A stretch of DNA of 64,000 nt from Hymenobacter sp. BRD128. Lineage in GTDB: Bacteria > Bacteroidota > Bacteroidia > Cytophagales > Hymenobacteraceae. Shown one piece after another: positions 27,301 through 35,688 of this stretch (positions within the stretch are counted from its first letter, which is position 1; each line of letters opens with the position of its first letter). The notes beneath the pieces are model-generated. The model saw only the letters and a list, made by a program, of their open reading frames with translations, was not told the DNA's origin and ran no database searches. The translations under genes and the position numbers were made by a program. The stretch spans positions 3,782,001 to 3,846,000 of the forward strand of contig NZ_CP053908.1 of the NCBI RefSeq assembly GCF_013256625.1, read 5' to 3'.

Positions 27301-29184
27301 GCCGCCCGTAGCCGGGGCCGTGCTCGTGAGCGGCGCGGCGGGAGTGCCGGCGCACACGGTCTGGTCGGTGCCGATAGTACCGGCTACCACGGCCGGCAGC
27401 ACAGTAATGGCTACCGAAGCCGTAAAGCTGGGCGTGCAATAAGGCCCCGAGCCGCTGGGCAGCAGCAACTGGGCCCGCCGCCGGAAATAAGTCGTGCCAA
27501 CCGGCAGCGAGCTGGGGGGGGCATAGCTAGCCCCGGTAGCCCCGGAGATGGCGCTGAACGTGACATTATCCGTCGATGATTCCCACTGGTAGACGAGCGG
27601 CAAGCCGGCATCGCCCGCAGCTGCGGCACTGCTGGTAAGCGCGGCCGGCGCGGTGCCGGCGCATAGCACCTGAGGGGCGGCAATACTCCCCGGGGCGGGG
27701 AGGCTCGGCACCCGAATCCGGCCCGAGCTTTCGCGGCAAAAGCACGCGGTCGTGATGCGCAGCGTCACGACGTAGTCGCCGGGCGTAGCGTACACGTGCA
27801 CGGGGTTTTCCTCAGTAGAGGTAGCCCCGTCGCCAAATTTCCACGCGTAGGTTTTCCCGTCAAAATCAATGGGCGGGGCCATGAAAGAGATTTGCCGGCA
27901 CCCCGTAATCTGCGCGCTAGGTCCCACGCGCAGTAGGGAGCTTTGGTTGAAGTTGACCAGGCCCAGGCCACTCAGGCGGCCGCCTAGCTGCAGGCTGTCG
28001 TCGGCGTAGCGGGCCTTGGCCCCCAGCGAGTCGGGATGGGCAATGAAGCCCAGCGCGGGCTGGTTGTCGCGGGCCACGTAAATCTTGCCATCGGGCGCGG
28101 CCTGCATCGAGCCCAGGTCGACGGGCGTTTTCTGCTTGAGCGGAATAGTCTGCTTGGTCACCGGCCCATTGCCGCTGACATTAAATTGCAGCAGCTTGGG
28201 CGGGTTGCGTACCGTGGCGTAGAGGTAGTTGCCGGCCGAAAAACTCACCCCGTAGTATTTCCCGGCGCCACTGTCCACGATGTACGGCACCCTCGGGTTG
28301 ACGCTCACCTGGCCCGTACCGGCATTAAACCCAAAAAACTCGACGGTGCTGCTGCTGTCGCCTACTACTTCGCTGTAGCGGGCCAGGGCCAGCCGCTGCC
28401 CATCGGGGGTTACCCGCATCTGGCCCTTGTAGCCCAGGGCCGCCTTGCGCGGCGCGTGCAAGCTGCCAACGGGCGAGATAATAGGAATGGTATCCAAGCC
28501 GGTCAGGCGCAGGCGGTAGGCCAGAAAGGCATCACCGCGGTTGTTATTGCCGGTCTTGGCATCGCCCCAGCCGTGGGCGATAACCCAGATATCGCAGCCG
28601 TTTTTATGAAAAACGCCCGTTAGCTTCTCCGCCGTGCCGCGGGCCAGGGGCTTGTTTTTGGTAGCGGCAATGACGGTACCCGGCCCCCCGCCCGCCGGAA
28701 TATCTATTTCCGAGTAGCTCAGGCCCACGGTGCTGTTCAGGGTGAAGAGCAGGTAGCGCGTCGGCTGGCCCGGCATAACGATGCCCGGCATCTTGAGCGG
28801 CAGGGGGCCGTCGGTGGTAAAGCGGTTGCCCGCTAGCCCCGTGCCGTTGGTCATCACGGTGCCGTCGGCGTTCCACACGGTTTCGCCGTTGCTGTAAAAG
28901 AGAATTTTGCCGTTGCTGTCCGACATTATCCCCGAGCCGGCGGGCGCATCCATCGCCCCATCCTTGAGCACCTTGGGCGGAATAGAGTCGGTAGCCTGGT
29001 TGAAATCGAGCCCCGCCTTAAAGCCAAAGTACCAGGTGTTGGCAAACTTCTCATCGGCCGCGCACTCCGGGGGCGGTGTGCCTTGGGCAACGGCGGTAGT
29101 AGCCGCGCCGCTTAGCCAGAGCAGCAGCAGGGTCAGCAGCCAACCAGCCACCGGGCGCCGGCGATTAGCCCCCTGGCCAGGCAT
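24385..29184 (-). CDS. Giant secreted Ig/PKD-repeat protein with T9SS sorting domain
   Basis: About 1600 residues from the ATG at 29184 (29247 is also in frame, but the later start places the signal GWLLTLLLLWLSGAATTAVA near the N-terminus). The N-terminal 400 residues look like a WD/propeller-type domain (YLLFTLNSTVGLSYSEI). A PKD domain follows (KFGDGATSTEENPVHVYATPG, shown in two parts in the sequence). Then come about ten Ig-like modules of roughly 93 residues, each with YQWE/YQWQ and TTYFRRRV, and three longer Ig modules. The end has IPSAFSPNGDGVDDTW and FNRWGDKIF, the T9SS type B sorting domain. It is probably a surface adhesin. Two 647-bp stretches are identical. Confidence 0.93.
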   Translation of the reverse strand: MPGQGANRRRPVAGWLLTLLLLWLSGAATTAVAQGTPPPECAADEKFANTWYFGFKAGLDFNQATDSIPPKVLKDGAMDAPAGSGIMSDSNGKILFYSNGETVWNADGTVMTNGTGLAGNRFTTDGPLPLKMPGIVMPGQPTRYLLFTLNSTVGLSYSEIDIPAGGGPGTVIAATKNKPLARGTAEKLTGVFHKNGCDIWVIAHGWGDAKTGNNNRGDAFLAYRLRLTGLDTIPIISPVGSLHAPRKAALGYKGQMRVTPDGQRLALARYSEVVGDSSSTVEFFGFNAGTGQVSVNPRVPYIVDSGAGKYYGVSFSAGNYLYATVRNPPKLLQFNVSGNGPVTKQTIPLKQKTPVDLGSMQAAPDGKIYVARDNQPALGFIAHPDSLGAKARYADDSLQLGGRLSGLGLVNFNQSSLLRVGPSAQITGCRQISFMAPPIDFDGKTYAWKFGDGATSTEENPVHVYATPGDYVVTLRITTACFCRESSGRIRVPSLPAPGSIAAPQVLCAGTAPAALTSSAAAAGDAGLPLVYQWESSTDNVTFSAISGATGASYAPPSSLPVGTTYFRRRAQLLLPSGSGPYCTPSFTASVAITVLPAVVAGTIGTDQTVCAGTPAAPLTSTAPATGGTGSFAYQWESSPDNSTWTAIAGATGATFAPGSLPATTYFRRRVFSGACTTAPSNTVTVTVVPALVAGTIAADQALCAGVTPSPFTSPTPASGGAGALTYQWEASADNVNWSAIGGATGPTYAPGPLSATTYFRRRVTAGTCAPAISNVVTITVTPALTAGTIGASQTLCLGATPAPLTSTAGASGGTGSFAYQWQSSLDNATWTAIPGATGATYAPGPLTVTTYYRRQVTSGPCDPVYSPAVALTVLPALTAGRIAADQAICTGTAPSPLSSAAGASGGTGTFAYQWESSPDNSTWSAIAGATSETYAPGPLTATTYYRRQVSSGACTTAPSNTVTISVLPALLAGAIGADQTLCAGATPAPLTSTVGASGGTGTVAYQWEASADNVNWSAIGGATGPTYAPGPLSATTYFRRRVTAGTCAPAISNVVTITVTPALTAGTIGASQTLCLGATPAPLTSTAGASGGTGSFAYQWQSSLDNATWTAIPGATGATYAPGPLTVTTYYRRQVTSGPCDPVYSPAVALTVLPALTAGRIAADQAICTGTAPSPLSSAAGASGGTGTFAYQWESSPDNSTWSAIAGATSETYAPGPLTATTYYRRRVTSGTGSCSTAVSNVVTILVQPLVTPTVSLATPPVQCAGTPLTFTAVVTNAGAAPTFQWFVNNVAVASGPTFTSSTLATGDQVRVQVTPTVGLCSTGPATATVTVTRTATPLPTLAIFVQPGGPVCPGTPLTFSITSATGTGSAPTYQWQVNGNDVAGATTPVFTSSTLRDGQTVTLRLRTTDVCGQPVTAVSNGVVVRIQPPVVVNAGPDKEILAGSSVVLEGSADGSYPVTWTPALGLTIPANDPLHPVAAPLVTTTYTLSAGTGGCASSDEVTVTVRPAIRIPSAFSPNGDGVDDTWQIDFIEQFPDNTVNIFNRWGDKIFSAENYSRANEWRGDINGQPAPVGTYYYVVVTKGPLGRSYAGPITIVY
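25520..26166. repeat. 647-bp internal direct repeat, copy 1
   Basis: Base-for-base identical to 26357-27003 as far as I can read. It covers just over two Ig modules. The copies are 837 bp apart start to start, equal to three 93-residue modules. Confidence 0.93.
26357..27003. repeat. 647-bp internal direct repeat, copy 2
   Basis: Identical partner of 25520-26166. The 190 bp between the copies encodes one diverged Ig module. The lack of any silent change implies a very recent duplication or gene conversion. Confidence 0.93.
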
Positions 29185-29247
29185 ACAAATGAACGAAGCG
29201 GGAGTACTGGTAGTAGCAAGGGCAGGATGCGATAGCTCTGCGGGCAT

Positions 29248-29639
29248 AGTGGGGCGGGTAAGGGGCAGGCAATAAGCAGGTAATCAGCAAAAAGAGCCCC
29301 ACTTGCAACCCTTGAAAGGAACGGAGCCGGGAGACTAGCTACCGCTTAAAAAAGCGCGGCTAGCCGGGTTTAGTAAAGCTACGCACTGCCGGCCAGGTTT
29401 ATGCAAGCTAATGCTCGAATAGTAATAAATACCAGCCCTAGCCGCTTGCGCCCCGCAGGCAGTAAGCAGCGCAAAAACGTGCTAGCTGAATCAGTCTATC
29501 CCCGTCCGGCAAGCAGTTGATTGTGATAGTTGCGCGCGCTAGAGGCCGGTAGGCTATTAGCCATGAGGCTTGGGAAGCGCAAAGCAGAGTAATAAGCTTA
29601 ACTTGTTGTTATATAGATACTTAATTATCACTACGAGTA
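29248..29639. other. Intergenic stretch without recognised feature
   Basis: About 390 bp between the giant secreted protein (its promoter should lie here, minus strand) and the decayed transposase. No credible reading frame or RNA gene seen. Confidence 0.45.
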
Positions 29640-30250
29640 CAGTAGGATTTCGACGGTCAAATTCGGCACTTGCTGCGCCTGCTTGCCCTGGATTTGGCGG
29701 CCTCGGACGCGGCCCGGCTGACCGGCTTGCGTGTAGCTCGGTCAACACCATTTATCTGCTCATTCACCACCGGCTGCTTCAGCTCTGCCCAGTACCGGCC
29801 GAGCTGGGCGGGCGCTCGAACTCAAAGAATCGCACCTTGGTTTGCGCCGGGCACGGAGCAAGTGAGGGCGGGGGCAAAACACTGGTCTTTAGGCTGTCTA
29901 ACTAAACGCGGCGGCCAAATGCACACGGAAATCTACCGGACTGCTCGAAAGCAGCGCGGCAAGGCATTATTCGCGGCAAAATCGACCCCGTGGTGCTAGG
30001 CAATGCCGATGGCTGGCGCGGCTATGACGGGCTGGTGAATGTGGGCTTCAACCGCCACTACCGGGTCCAGCACGGCGCTGACGGCTTTGTGCGGGGAGCC
30101 GCGCCTAGCACCGGAATTAAGCCCAACTAGGGCTTCGCTAAAAGTCGCTTACAGCAGTTTGCGGGGGTGCCGAAGCATACCTTGCTGCTACATTTGAAAG
30201 AGAGCGAATCTAGCTTTACCCATCGCTAGCAAGACGTGTACAAAGTCTTG
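29640..30250 (+). pseudogene. Decayed IS1595-family (ISXO2-like) transposase
   Basis: Fragments of a DDE transposase lie in order but in different frames and with stops. From about 29670 there is LLALDLAASDAARLTGLRV, then (shifted) SVNTIYLLIHHRLLQL, then (shifted) IIRGKIDPVVLGNADGWRGYDGL and HYRVQHGADGFVRGA, then after a TAG, GFAKSRLQQFAGVPKHT and HLKESESSFTHR, a further TAG, and QDVYKVLLKEF. The order and residues match ISXO2-like proteins (YTDGWRGYDGL, FWSFAKRRLQKFNG). The gene cannot be functional. I could not identify the ends of the original element. Confidence 0.75.
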
Positions 30251-30255
30251 CTAAA

Positions 30256-30322
30256 AGAATTTGCCTCGCAGCGGCCTCCGGAAGCTGATTCTGCTTCCGG
30301 AGGCCGCTGCGAGGCAAATTCT
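30256..30322 (-). terminator. Perfect 30-bp hairpin, terminator of pyrC
   Basis: Arms 30256-30285 and 30293-30322 are fully complementary around a 7-nt loop. On the minus strand the hairpin begins 31 bp after the pyrC stop and is followed by TTTTAG, so it can stop transcription of pyrBC. The stem is much longer than a usual terminator. Confidence 0.75.
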
Positions 30323-30352
30323 AAACAACACAGATTCCCGCGCAACGAACGG

Positions 30353-31630
30353 TTAGCGCTCGAGTAGAATTTCCGCCCCCAAAATCACCAGGTCTACCCG
30401 GCCCTTCAGCGTCTGGTCGATAAAGGGCGTGTTCTGAGATTTGGATTTCATGAAGTCGCGCGTGAAGGTCGTTTCCGCTGCCGTATCGAACAGCACGCAA
30501 TTGGCTGGCTGGCCGACTTCGATGGTGGGTACCGGCAGGCCCATCAGGCGGCGGGGCTCCGCCGAGTAGCGCTTCACCACCAAGTCCCACCCAAATTTGC
30601 CGGGCTCGACGAAGAAGTGGTGGAGCGAAACCAGGGCCGTATCGAGGCCGGTGATGCCGTTGGGCGCGCTGATGAAATCCTGGGCTTTTTCGAACGGCGT
30701 GTGCGGCGCGTGGTCGGTGGCAATGAGGTCGAAGACCCCCTCGATAAGCCCGTCAAGCAACGCGTCGCAATCAGCCTGCGTGCGCAGCGGCGGGTTCATC
30801 TTGTAGTTGGTGTCGTAGTCGCCGATGTGCTCGTCGGTGAACAGCAGGTGGTGCGGGGCTACCTCAGCCGTTACTTTCACGTCGCCGCGCGACTTCCACC
30901 AGCGGATAGTTTCCATGCCGAGCTTGCTCGACACGTGCTGGATGTGCACGTGCGCGCCCGCCGCCCGGGCCAGCCGAATGTCGCGGTCGATGATAATCTC
31001 CTCGGCGCAGGCCGGCGAGCCCTTGATGCCGAGCCGGTAGCTCATCACGCCTTCGTTGAGGGCGCGCGGGCCGGCCAGCTCCGGCACCTCGCAGTGGCTG
31101 GCAAAAAACATCCCGAACTCGGTGGCGTACTGCATAGCCCGCAGCAGCACCGCCGGGTCGTTGGTGGTGTCGCCGTCGTCGGTCAGCATTTTGACCCCTA
31201 GCCCGCGCATGCCCTCAATTTCGGCCAGCTCCTTGCCCTCGCGGTTTTTAGTGACGCAGCCCGAGGTGTACACCGGAATGCGCGAGCGGTCCTTGGCATT
31301 CTCCAGCACTGTAGCCACGGTGGTGGCCGAGTCGAGGGCCGGGCGGGTGTTGGGCATCATCACCACGCCGGTCACGCCGCCGTTGATGGCCGCCTCACTG
31401 CCCGTCGTGATGGTTTCCTTGTTTTCGAAGCCGGGCGCGCGGAAATGGACGTGGGCATCAAACATGCCCGGCAGCAGCACCCGGCCCCGCGCGTCGATGA
31501 CGCGGGCACCTGCGGGCGCGGCCAGTTTAGTACCGATGTCCTGAATTATTCCTTCGACAATCAGGACATCGCCCTCGCGCAGCCCGGGTGAGTTTTCGGA
31601 GGCGATGCGGGCGTTTTGAAGGAGGAGCAT
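30353..31630 (-). CDS. pyrC: Dihydroorotase
   Basis: Zinc-dependent amidohydrolase of de novo pyrimidine synthesis: carbamoyl-aspartate to dihydroorotate. The 425-residue protein is of the class I type. Metal and active-site motifs are FDAHVHFRAPGFENKE near residue 60, FASHCEV, HIQHVSSKLG, and the catalytic aspartate in LIATDHAPHTPFEK. The usual motif reads DxHVHxRxPG, fully kept here. pyrB lies 68 bp upstream on the same strand, so the two are likely co-transcribed and finish at the long hairpin at 30256. Confidence 0.93.
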   Translation of the reverse strand: MLLLQNARIASENSPGLREGDVLIVEGIIQDIGTKLAAPAGARVIDARGRVLLPGMFDAHVHFRAPGFENKETITTGSEAAINGGVTGVVMMPNTRPALDSATTVATVLENAKDRSRIPVYTSGCVTKNREGKELAEIEGMRGLGVKMLTDDGDTTNDPAVLLRAMQYATEFGMFFASHCEVPELAGPRALNEGVMSYRLGIKGSPACAEEIIIDRDIRLARAAGAHVHIQHVSSKLGMETIRWWKSRGDVKVTAEVAPHHLLFTDEHIGDYDTNYKMNPPLRTQADCDALLDGLIEGVFDLIATDHAPHTPFEKAQDFISAPNGITGLDTALVSLHHFFVEPGKFGWDLVVKRYSAEPRRLMGLPVPTIEVGQPANCVLFDTAAETTFTRDFMKSKSQNTPFIDQTLKGRVDLVILGAEILLER

Positions 31631-31698
31631 GAAGTGGTAATTTTTGTAAACCGCTAGGGCTATGGGAGATATAAAATAAAGAATGGGGCGAGCCGCCG

Positions 31699-32682
31699 CT
31701 AGGGCATCACCACCGATGAGCCAGCGCGCTGCCGCGTGGCGTAGGTCGATTCCTGCTTCGGAAATTCTCCGCCCGGCGTGAGCCAGTCGAGCACGGCCAT
31801 GCGGATGGAAATGCCGTTTTCAACCTGATTGGTGATGAGGCTGCGCTCGTAGTCCATGACGGCGTCGCACAGCTCGACCCCCCGGTTCACGGGGCCGGGG
31901 TGCATGATGTAGAGGCCGCGGTCGCGGATTTCGGCCAGCCGGGTGTTGGTAATGCCGTAGACCCGGTGGTACTCGCGCACGCTGGGAAAAAACTGCACGT
32001 CCTGGCGCTCCAGCTGCACGCGCAGCAGGTACACCACGTCGGGTGCCCAGGCCATGGCCGCCTCGTAGTCGGTGAAGCGGCGGATGCTTTCGGGCACGTA
32101 CTTGGGCACCAGCGAGCCCGGCCCCAGGTAAGCGACCTCGATGCCCAGCTTTTGCAGCAACGTGCTGGTCGAGCGCGCCACGCGCGAGTGCAGAATATCC
32201 CCGATGATGAGGACTTTCTTGCCCCTGGGGTCCGGAAACTTCTCCCGGATGGTGAAGGCATCTAGCAGGGCCTGGGTGGGGTGCTCGTGCGCCCCGTCGC
32301 CGGCATTGATAACCGAGGCCGTGGTTTGACGGGCAATCATGCCGGGCAGGCCGGGGTGGCTGTGGCGGACGACGATGTAGTCGGTGCGCATCGCCTGAAG
32401 CGTCTCGATGGTTTCGCGCACCGACTCGCCCTTGGTGATGGAGGAGTGGGCCACGTCGAAGTTCGTGACCTCCGCCGAGAGGCGTTTGGCCGCGACTTCA
32501 AAGGAGGAGTGCGTCCGGGTGCTAGCCTCGTAGAACAGCATGAGCACGGACTTGCCCTCGAGGGCGGGGATTTTCTTCACCGAGTGGGTGAACAACTTTT
32601 TAAACGACGTGGATTGGTCGAGCAAAAACTCGATTTCCTCCCGGTGGAGGGAGGCGATGTCGAGCAGGTCTTTACGTGCCAT
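31699..32682 (-). CDS. pyrB: Aspartate carbamoyltransferase catalytic chain
   Basis: Joins carbamoyl phosphate and aspartate, the committed step of pyrimidine synthesis. The carbamoyl-phosphate loop LFYEASTRTHSSFE, the HEHPTQALLDAFTI motif and HPGPVNRGVEL are visible. The ATG at 32682 gives 327 residues; an upstream in-frame ATG adds 13 unlikely residues. The protein carries a slightly longer C-terminal tail than E. coli PyrB. No pyrI regulatory chain or pyrR lies beside it. A promoter box and a rho-independent hairpin upstream suggest attenuation control. Confidence 0.94.
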   Translation of the reverse strand: MARKDLLDIASLHREEIEFLLDQSTSFKKLFTHSVKKIPALEGKSVLMLFYEASTRTHSSFEVAAKRLSAEVTNFDVAHSSITKGESVRETIETLQAMRTDYIVVRHSHPGLPGMIARQTTASVINAGDGAHEHPTQALLDAFTIREKFPDPRGKKVLIIGDILHSRVARSTSTLLQKLGIEVAYLGPGSLVPKYVPESIRRFTDYEAAMAWAPDVVYLLRVQLERQDVQFFPSVREYHRVYGITNTRLAEIRDRGLYIMHPGPVNRGVELCDAVMDYERSLITNQVENGISIRMAVLDWLTPGGEFPKQESTYATRQRAGSSVVMP

Positions 32683-32798
32683 ACCGAAGGGGGAGGAAGA
32701 ATGAGGGTGACTAGCTAACAAAAATCAAGTAAAGTTTTGCCCTTACCCGCGGCGTGTAGCCTGCTCGGCGGCGCAGCGGCGGCCGACCTCAACGGGCA

Positions 32799-32828
32799 TA
32801 AAAAAACCGTTTCGAAATCCGAAACGGT
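32799..32828 (-). terminator. Intrinsic terminator upstream of pyrB, possible attenuator
   Basis: On the minus strand ACCGTTTCG pairs with CGAAACGGT around a 5-nt loop (GATTT) and is followed at once by seven T. It lies about 115 bp before the pyrB ATG and downstream of a TATCTTTG box, so transcription towards pyrB must pass it. Confidence 0.75.
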
Positions 32829-32978
32829 GGCGGGGCAGTAAACAGAAAAAAAATAATGAAAGTGCCGAAGACAAAATCGGAAAAACCAATGGTGGCGAAG
32901 ACCTTGCGGCCTACTCGCGGCTCCTTGGCTAGCAGGGGGCCGCGCTTCGTCAACAAGTTTTTTGGTTGAAGCACGGGG

Positions 32979-32986
32979 CAAAGATA
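32979..32986 (-). promoter_or_regulatory. Bacteroidota -7 promoter box upstream of pyrB
   Basis: On the minus strand TATCTTTG fits the TAnnTTTG consensus. Transcription from here would give a leader of roughly 290 nt before pyrB, containing the hairpin at 32799-32828. A short frame from a GTG at about 32973 runs into the hairpin (NLLTKRGPLLAKEPRVGRK and on to 32789), and might be a leader peptide, but this is weak. Confidence 0.45.
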
Positions 32987-33099
32987 CGGCAGTGTTACGT
33001 GTCCTTTACGCATGTTAAGTAAGAATTTCCGTTGCGGTAAACGTGCGTATGGCGAACAAACAAGCTCAAAGCATCCGAATTTACCGCGTGAGGCAGGCT

Positions 33100-33765
33100 A
33101 GCTAAGCCGGGCAGAATTAAGACGCGGTTTTGCATTAGGTTTCGAAATATTGGGGCGGATAGTAGCTGGGTGCGGAGTGTCTGCCGTGCGGCCTTGTAAT
33201 AGGCGATGCGGTGGCTAATTCCGAGTTGGGCTTCGGCCAGGTTAGGAAAGCTCCTGCCGTCGCGCGGTGCGGCTTTGAAGCGAGTGGCCGTGTATTGGCT
33301 GCCCTGGTTGGAGTGAATGACGAGCCCGGCCGGGGGCCGACGCACTACCAGGGCCCGGCGCAGGGCCGTGCTCACCAGGTCTTCGGGCACGGTATCGCGC
33401 ACCCTCCTCCCAGCCCACGATGTTGCGCGAGCAGCGGCGGGCTGGCCACACGGCTAGGTAGAGCCAGCCACCCTATAAGTACTCACCGGGCTAGCTGGCC
33501 GAGCCTGCGCCTATAGCGGGCGACTGGCTAAGGCTTTTTAAAAGGTCGAGCTCCTGCTCCGCCCGCTTGAGGTGGGCAGAGCAGGCCGCGCACCTCGGGG
33601 CACAGGCCACTTCCGCACTGCCCCCTCAGCTACGAATTGCGCTTGCTGCCAGCGGGCAAGCAGCTTGGGTTGAGGCCCAGCTGCGACCTGCGGCTCTCGC
33701 CAGCCAGGCGCAAGGTTTCGGCTTTGAGCGCCTCATCATAATTTACGCCCTTTGTCGGGCAACGC
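33100..33765 (-). pseudogene. Decayed IS3-family transposase genes (orfA and orfB)
   Basis: Read on the minus strand, 33765-33545 has an orfA-like start (YDEALKAETLRLAGESRRSQ) continuing in another frame as NPKLLARWQQAQFVAEG and then LKRAEQELDLLKSL. From about 33470 an integrase-like orfB fragment follows (GWLYLAVWPARR, NIVGWEE), shifting to LVSTALRRALVVRRPPAG and LVIHSNQGSQYTATRFK, then jumping to RSFPNLAEAQLGISHRIAYYKAARQT. The catalytic DDE region is disrupted (HSN for the usual HSD) and the middle of orfB is missing. Non-functional remnant; borders not defined. Confidence 0.75.
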
Positions 33766-34061
33766 CCCACTGAGCTTTGCTGACATAACGGAAAAATACG
33801 CGTTCTTATGCCCTGCGTCATCCTTATGCTGGGTCATCTCCCTGCTTTTTTGGTCAGTGATGGAGTTAAGGGTATAGTCCTACCGCCTTCATTTTCCCTT
33901 CCTCGGTGGGATACTACCACCATGCTAGCATCCGTCTCCCATCCTTGGCCAGCTTGGAAAGCTTCACCAGTAGGGCGGGCGTATAAGTGAAGCCCCAACA
34001 CCAGGGCTACTATTTGCAGCAGGAAAAAAGTGACTCAAAATCTGCCACGGACTGACCTAGT
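33766..34061. other. Intergenic stretch without recognised feature
   Basis: About 300 bp between the IS3 remnant and the tRNA terminator. It may be further remnant DNA: short protein-like strings occur on both strands but none with a sustained frame. Confidence 0.4.
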
Positions 34062-34102
34062 AAAAAAGAAAAAGAGGCCATACGCTAGGTACAACCTCTT
34101 TT
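34062..34102 (-). terminator. Terminator of the tRNA gene
   Basis: On the minus strand AAAAGAGG (34102-34095) pairs with CCTCTTTT (34077-34070) around a 17-nt loop, followed by TTCTTTTTTA. Confidence 0.6.
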
Positions 34103-34110
34103 CTCACTAG

Positions 34111-34183
<73 letters not shown>

Positions 34184-34391
34184 TTGTTTGGGAGTGCAAA
34201 GGTACATCAAAAGGGCCGGGCTGCAAGTAATGAGGTAAAAAATCACTGCTTATCGACTTGACCTATTGATTTACAAGGAGAAATTTTTTACATCCGCTAG
34301 GGCTGCTTGCTACCAAGCACGGCTAGGTTAGCACGAATAGCACGTTTTCTGTGCCAGCTTTGGGGTAGTGTTTCTATTTGCTACCTGCTTT

Positions 34392-35642
34392 ATGTCGCCC
34401 AAACGCCCGGCCGCGCTGGCTTTCATCTTCGTCACCATTCTCATCGACGTTATCGGGCTAGGGGTTATTATCCCGGTGCTGCCCACGCTCATCGAGCAGC
34501 TCACGGGCGAGGGCGTGAGCCGGGCGTCGCAATACGCGGGGTGGCTCTCGTTTGCCTATGCGGCGGCGCAGTTTGCGTTTGCGCCGGTGGTGGGCGGGCT
34601 CTCCGACCGCTTTGGGCGGCGGCCGGTGCTGCTGGCTTCGCTGCTGGGGCTGGGGTGCGACTACATTTTTCTGGCCCTGGCCCCGAGCATTGCCTGGCTG
34701 TTTGTGGGGCGCATCATCGCGGGCATCACGGGGGCTAGCTTCACCACGGCCACGGCCTACATTGCCGATGTGAGCCCGCCCGAAAAGCGTGCCCAAAACT
34801 TTGGGCTGGTGGGCGCGGCTTTCGGGCTGGGCTTTATCATCGGGCCGGTGCTGGGGGGGCTATTTGCGCATTTTGGGCCGCGCGTACCGTTTATGGTGGC
34901 GGCGGGGCTGAGCTTGTGCAACTTCCTCTACGGCTTGTTTTTGGTGCCCGAATCATTGCCCGCCGCGCAGCGCCGCCCCTTCGAGTGGGCGCGGGCCAAT
35001 GCCGTGGCTTCGCTGGCGCGGCTAGGCCGCTACCCGCAGATAATCGGGCTGGTGGTGGCCCTGGTGCTGCTCTACCTGGCCGGTTCGGCCACGCAGTCGG
35101 TCTGGACGTTCTACACCATCCTCAAGTTCAAGTGGGATGAAAGCATGATTGGCTGGTCGCTGGGCGCCGTGGGGGTGGGTGCCCTCGTGGTGCAGGGCGG
35201 GCTGGTGCGGGTGCTCATCCCCCGGCTGGGCGTGGCGCGGGCCACGCTGGTGGGCATGGCCTTTTATATCGCGGGCTTTGTGCTGTTTGCCTTCGCCTCG
35301 CGGGGCTGGATGATGTTTGCCTTCACCGGCGTGTTTGCGCTGGGCGGGCTGGCGGGGCCGGCCTTGCAGGGCAGCATTTCGAGCCAGGTGCCGCCCAACG
35401 AGCAGGGCGAACTGCAGGGCGCGCTCACCTCGCTCATCAGCGCCACCGGCGTGGTGGGGCCGCTGCTGATGACGAGCTTATTCGCTTGGTTTACGCGGCC
35501 CCAGGCCCCGGTTTATTTTCCGGGAATGCCGTTTTTGGTAGGCGCGGGGCTCACGCTGCTCGCCTTGCTGGTGGCGCTGGGGCCGCTGCGGCGCCTGCCA
35601 ACGGCCCCGGCACCGTTGCCGGCAGCACCCGCTGGGCACTAA
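34392..35642 (+). CDS. MFS efflux transporter, TetA-like
   Basis: 416 residues with 12 hydrophobic helices. The first helix FIFVTILIDVIGLGVIIPVL and the loop motif GGLSDRFGRRPVLLASLLG (motif A) match the tetracycline-resistance DHA1 branch of the major facilitator superfamily; motif C-like GAAFGLGFIIGPVLGG follows in helix 5. It exchanges a drug or metabolite for protons at the inner membrane. Substrate unknown. The ATG at 34392 starts just before helix 1; an in-frame ATG at 34368 adds eight residues. Confidence 0.9.
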   Translation: MSPKRPAALAFIFVTILIDVIGLGVIIPVLPTLIEQLTGEGVSRASQYAGWLSFAYAAAQFAFAPVVGGLSDRFGRRPVLLASLLGLGCDYIFLALAPSIAWLFVGRIIAGITGASFTTATAYIADVSPPEKRAQNFGLVGAAFGLGFIIGPVLGGLFAHFGPRVPFMVAAGLSLCNFLYGLFLVPESLPAAQRRPFEWARANAVASLARLGRYPQIIGLVVALVLLYLAGSATQSVWTFYTILKFKWDESMIGWSLGAVGVGALVVQGGLVRVLIPRLGVARATLVGMAFYIAGFVLFAFASRGWMMFAFTGVFALGGLAGPALQGSISSQVPPNEQGELQGALTSLISATGVVGPLLMTSLFAWFTRPQAPVYFPGMPFLVGAGLTLLALLVALGPLRRLPTAPAPLPAAPAGH

Positions 35643-35688
35643 TTTTCGTTAGAGTGGCAGTGCCGCTAGCCCCCGGCACTGCTGCCGT

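Noticed and set aside
24580..27579. A 999-codon open frame on the plus strand opposite the giant secreted protein
   Set aside because: It lies wholly antisense to a protein with clear Ig modules and sorting domain. Its composition (Arg/Gly/Ala) is what GC-rich repeats give on the complementary strand, and it repeats with the same period.
32715..33013. Small frames between pyrB and the IS3 remnant as a gene
   Set aside because: They overlap a terminator, have no ATG in good context and no recognisable sequence; noted only as a possible leader.
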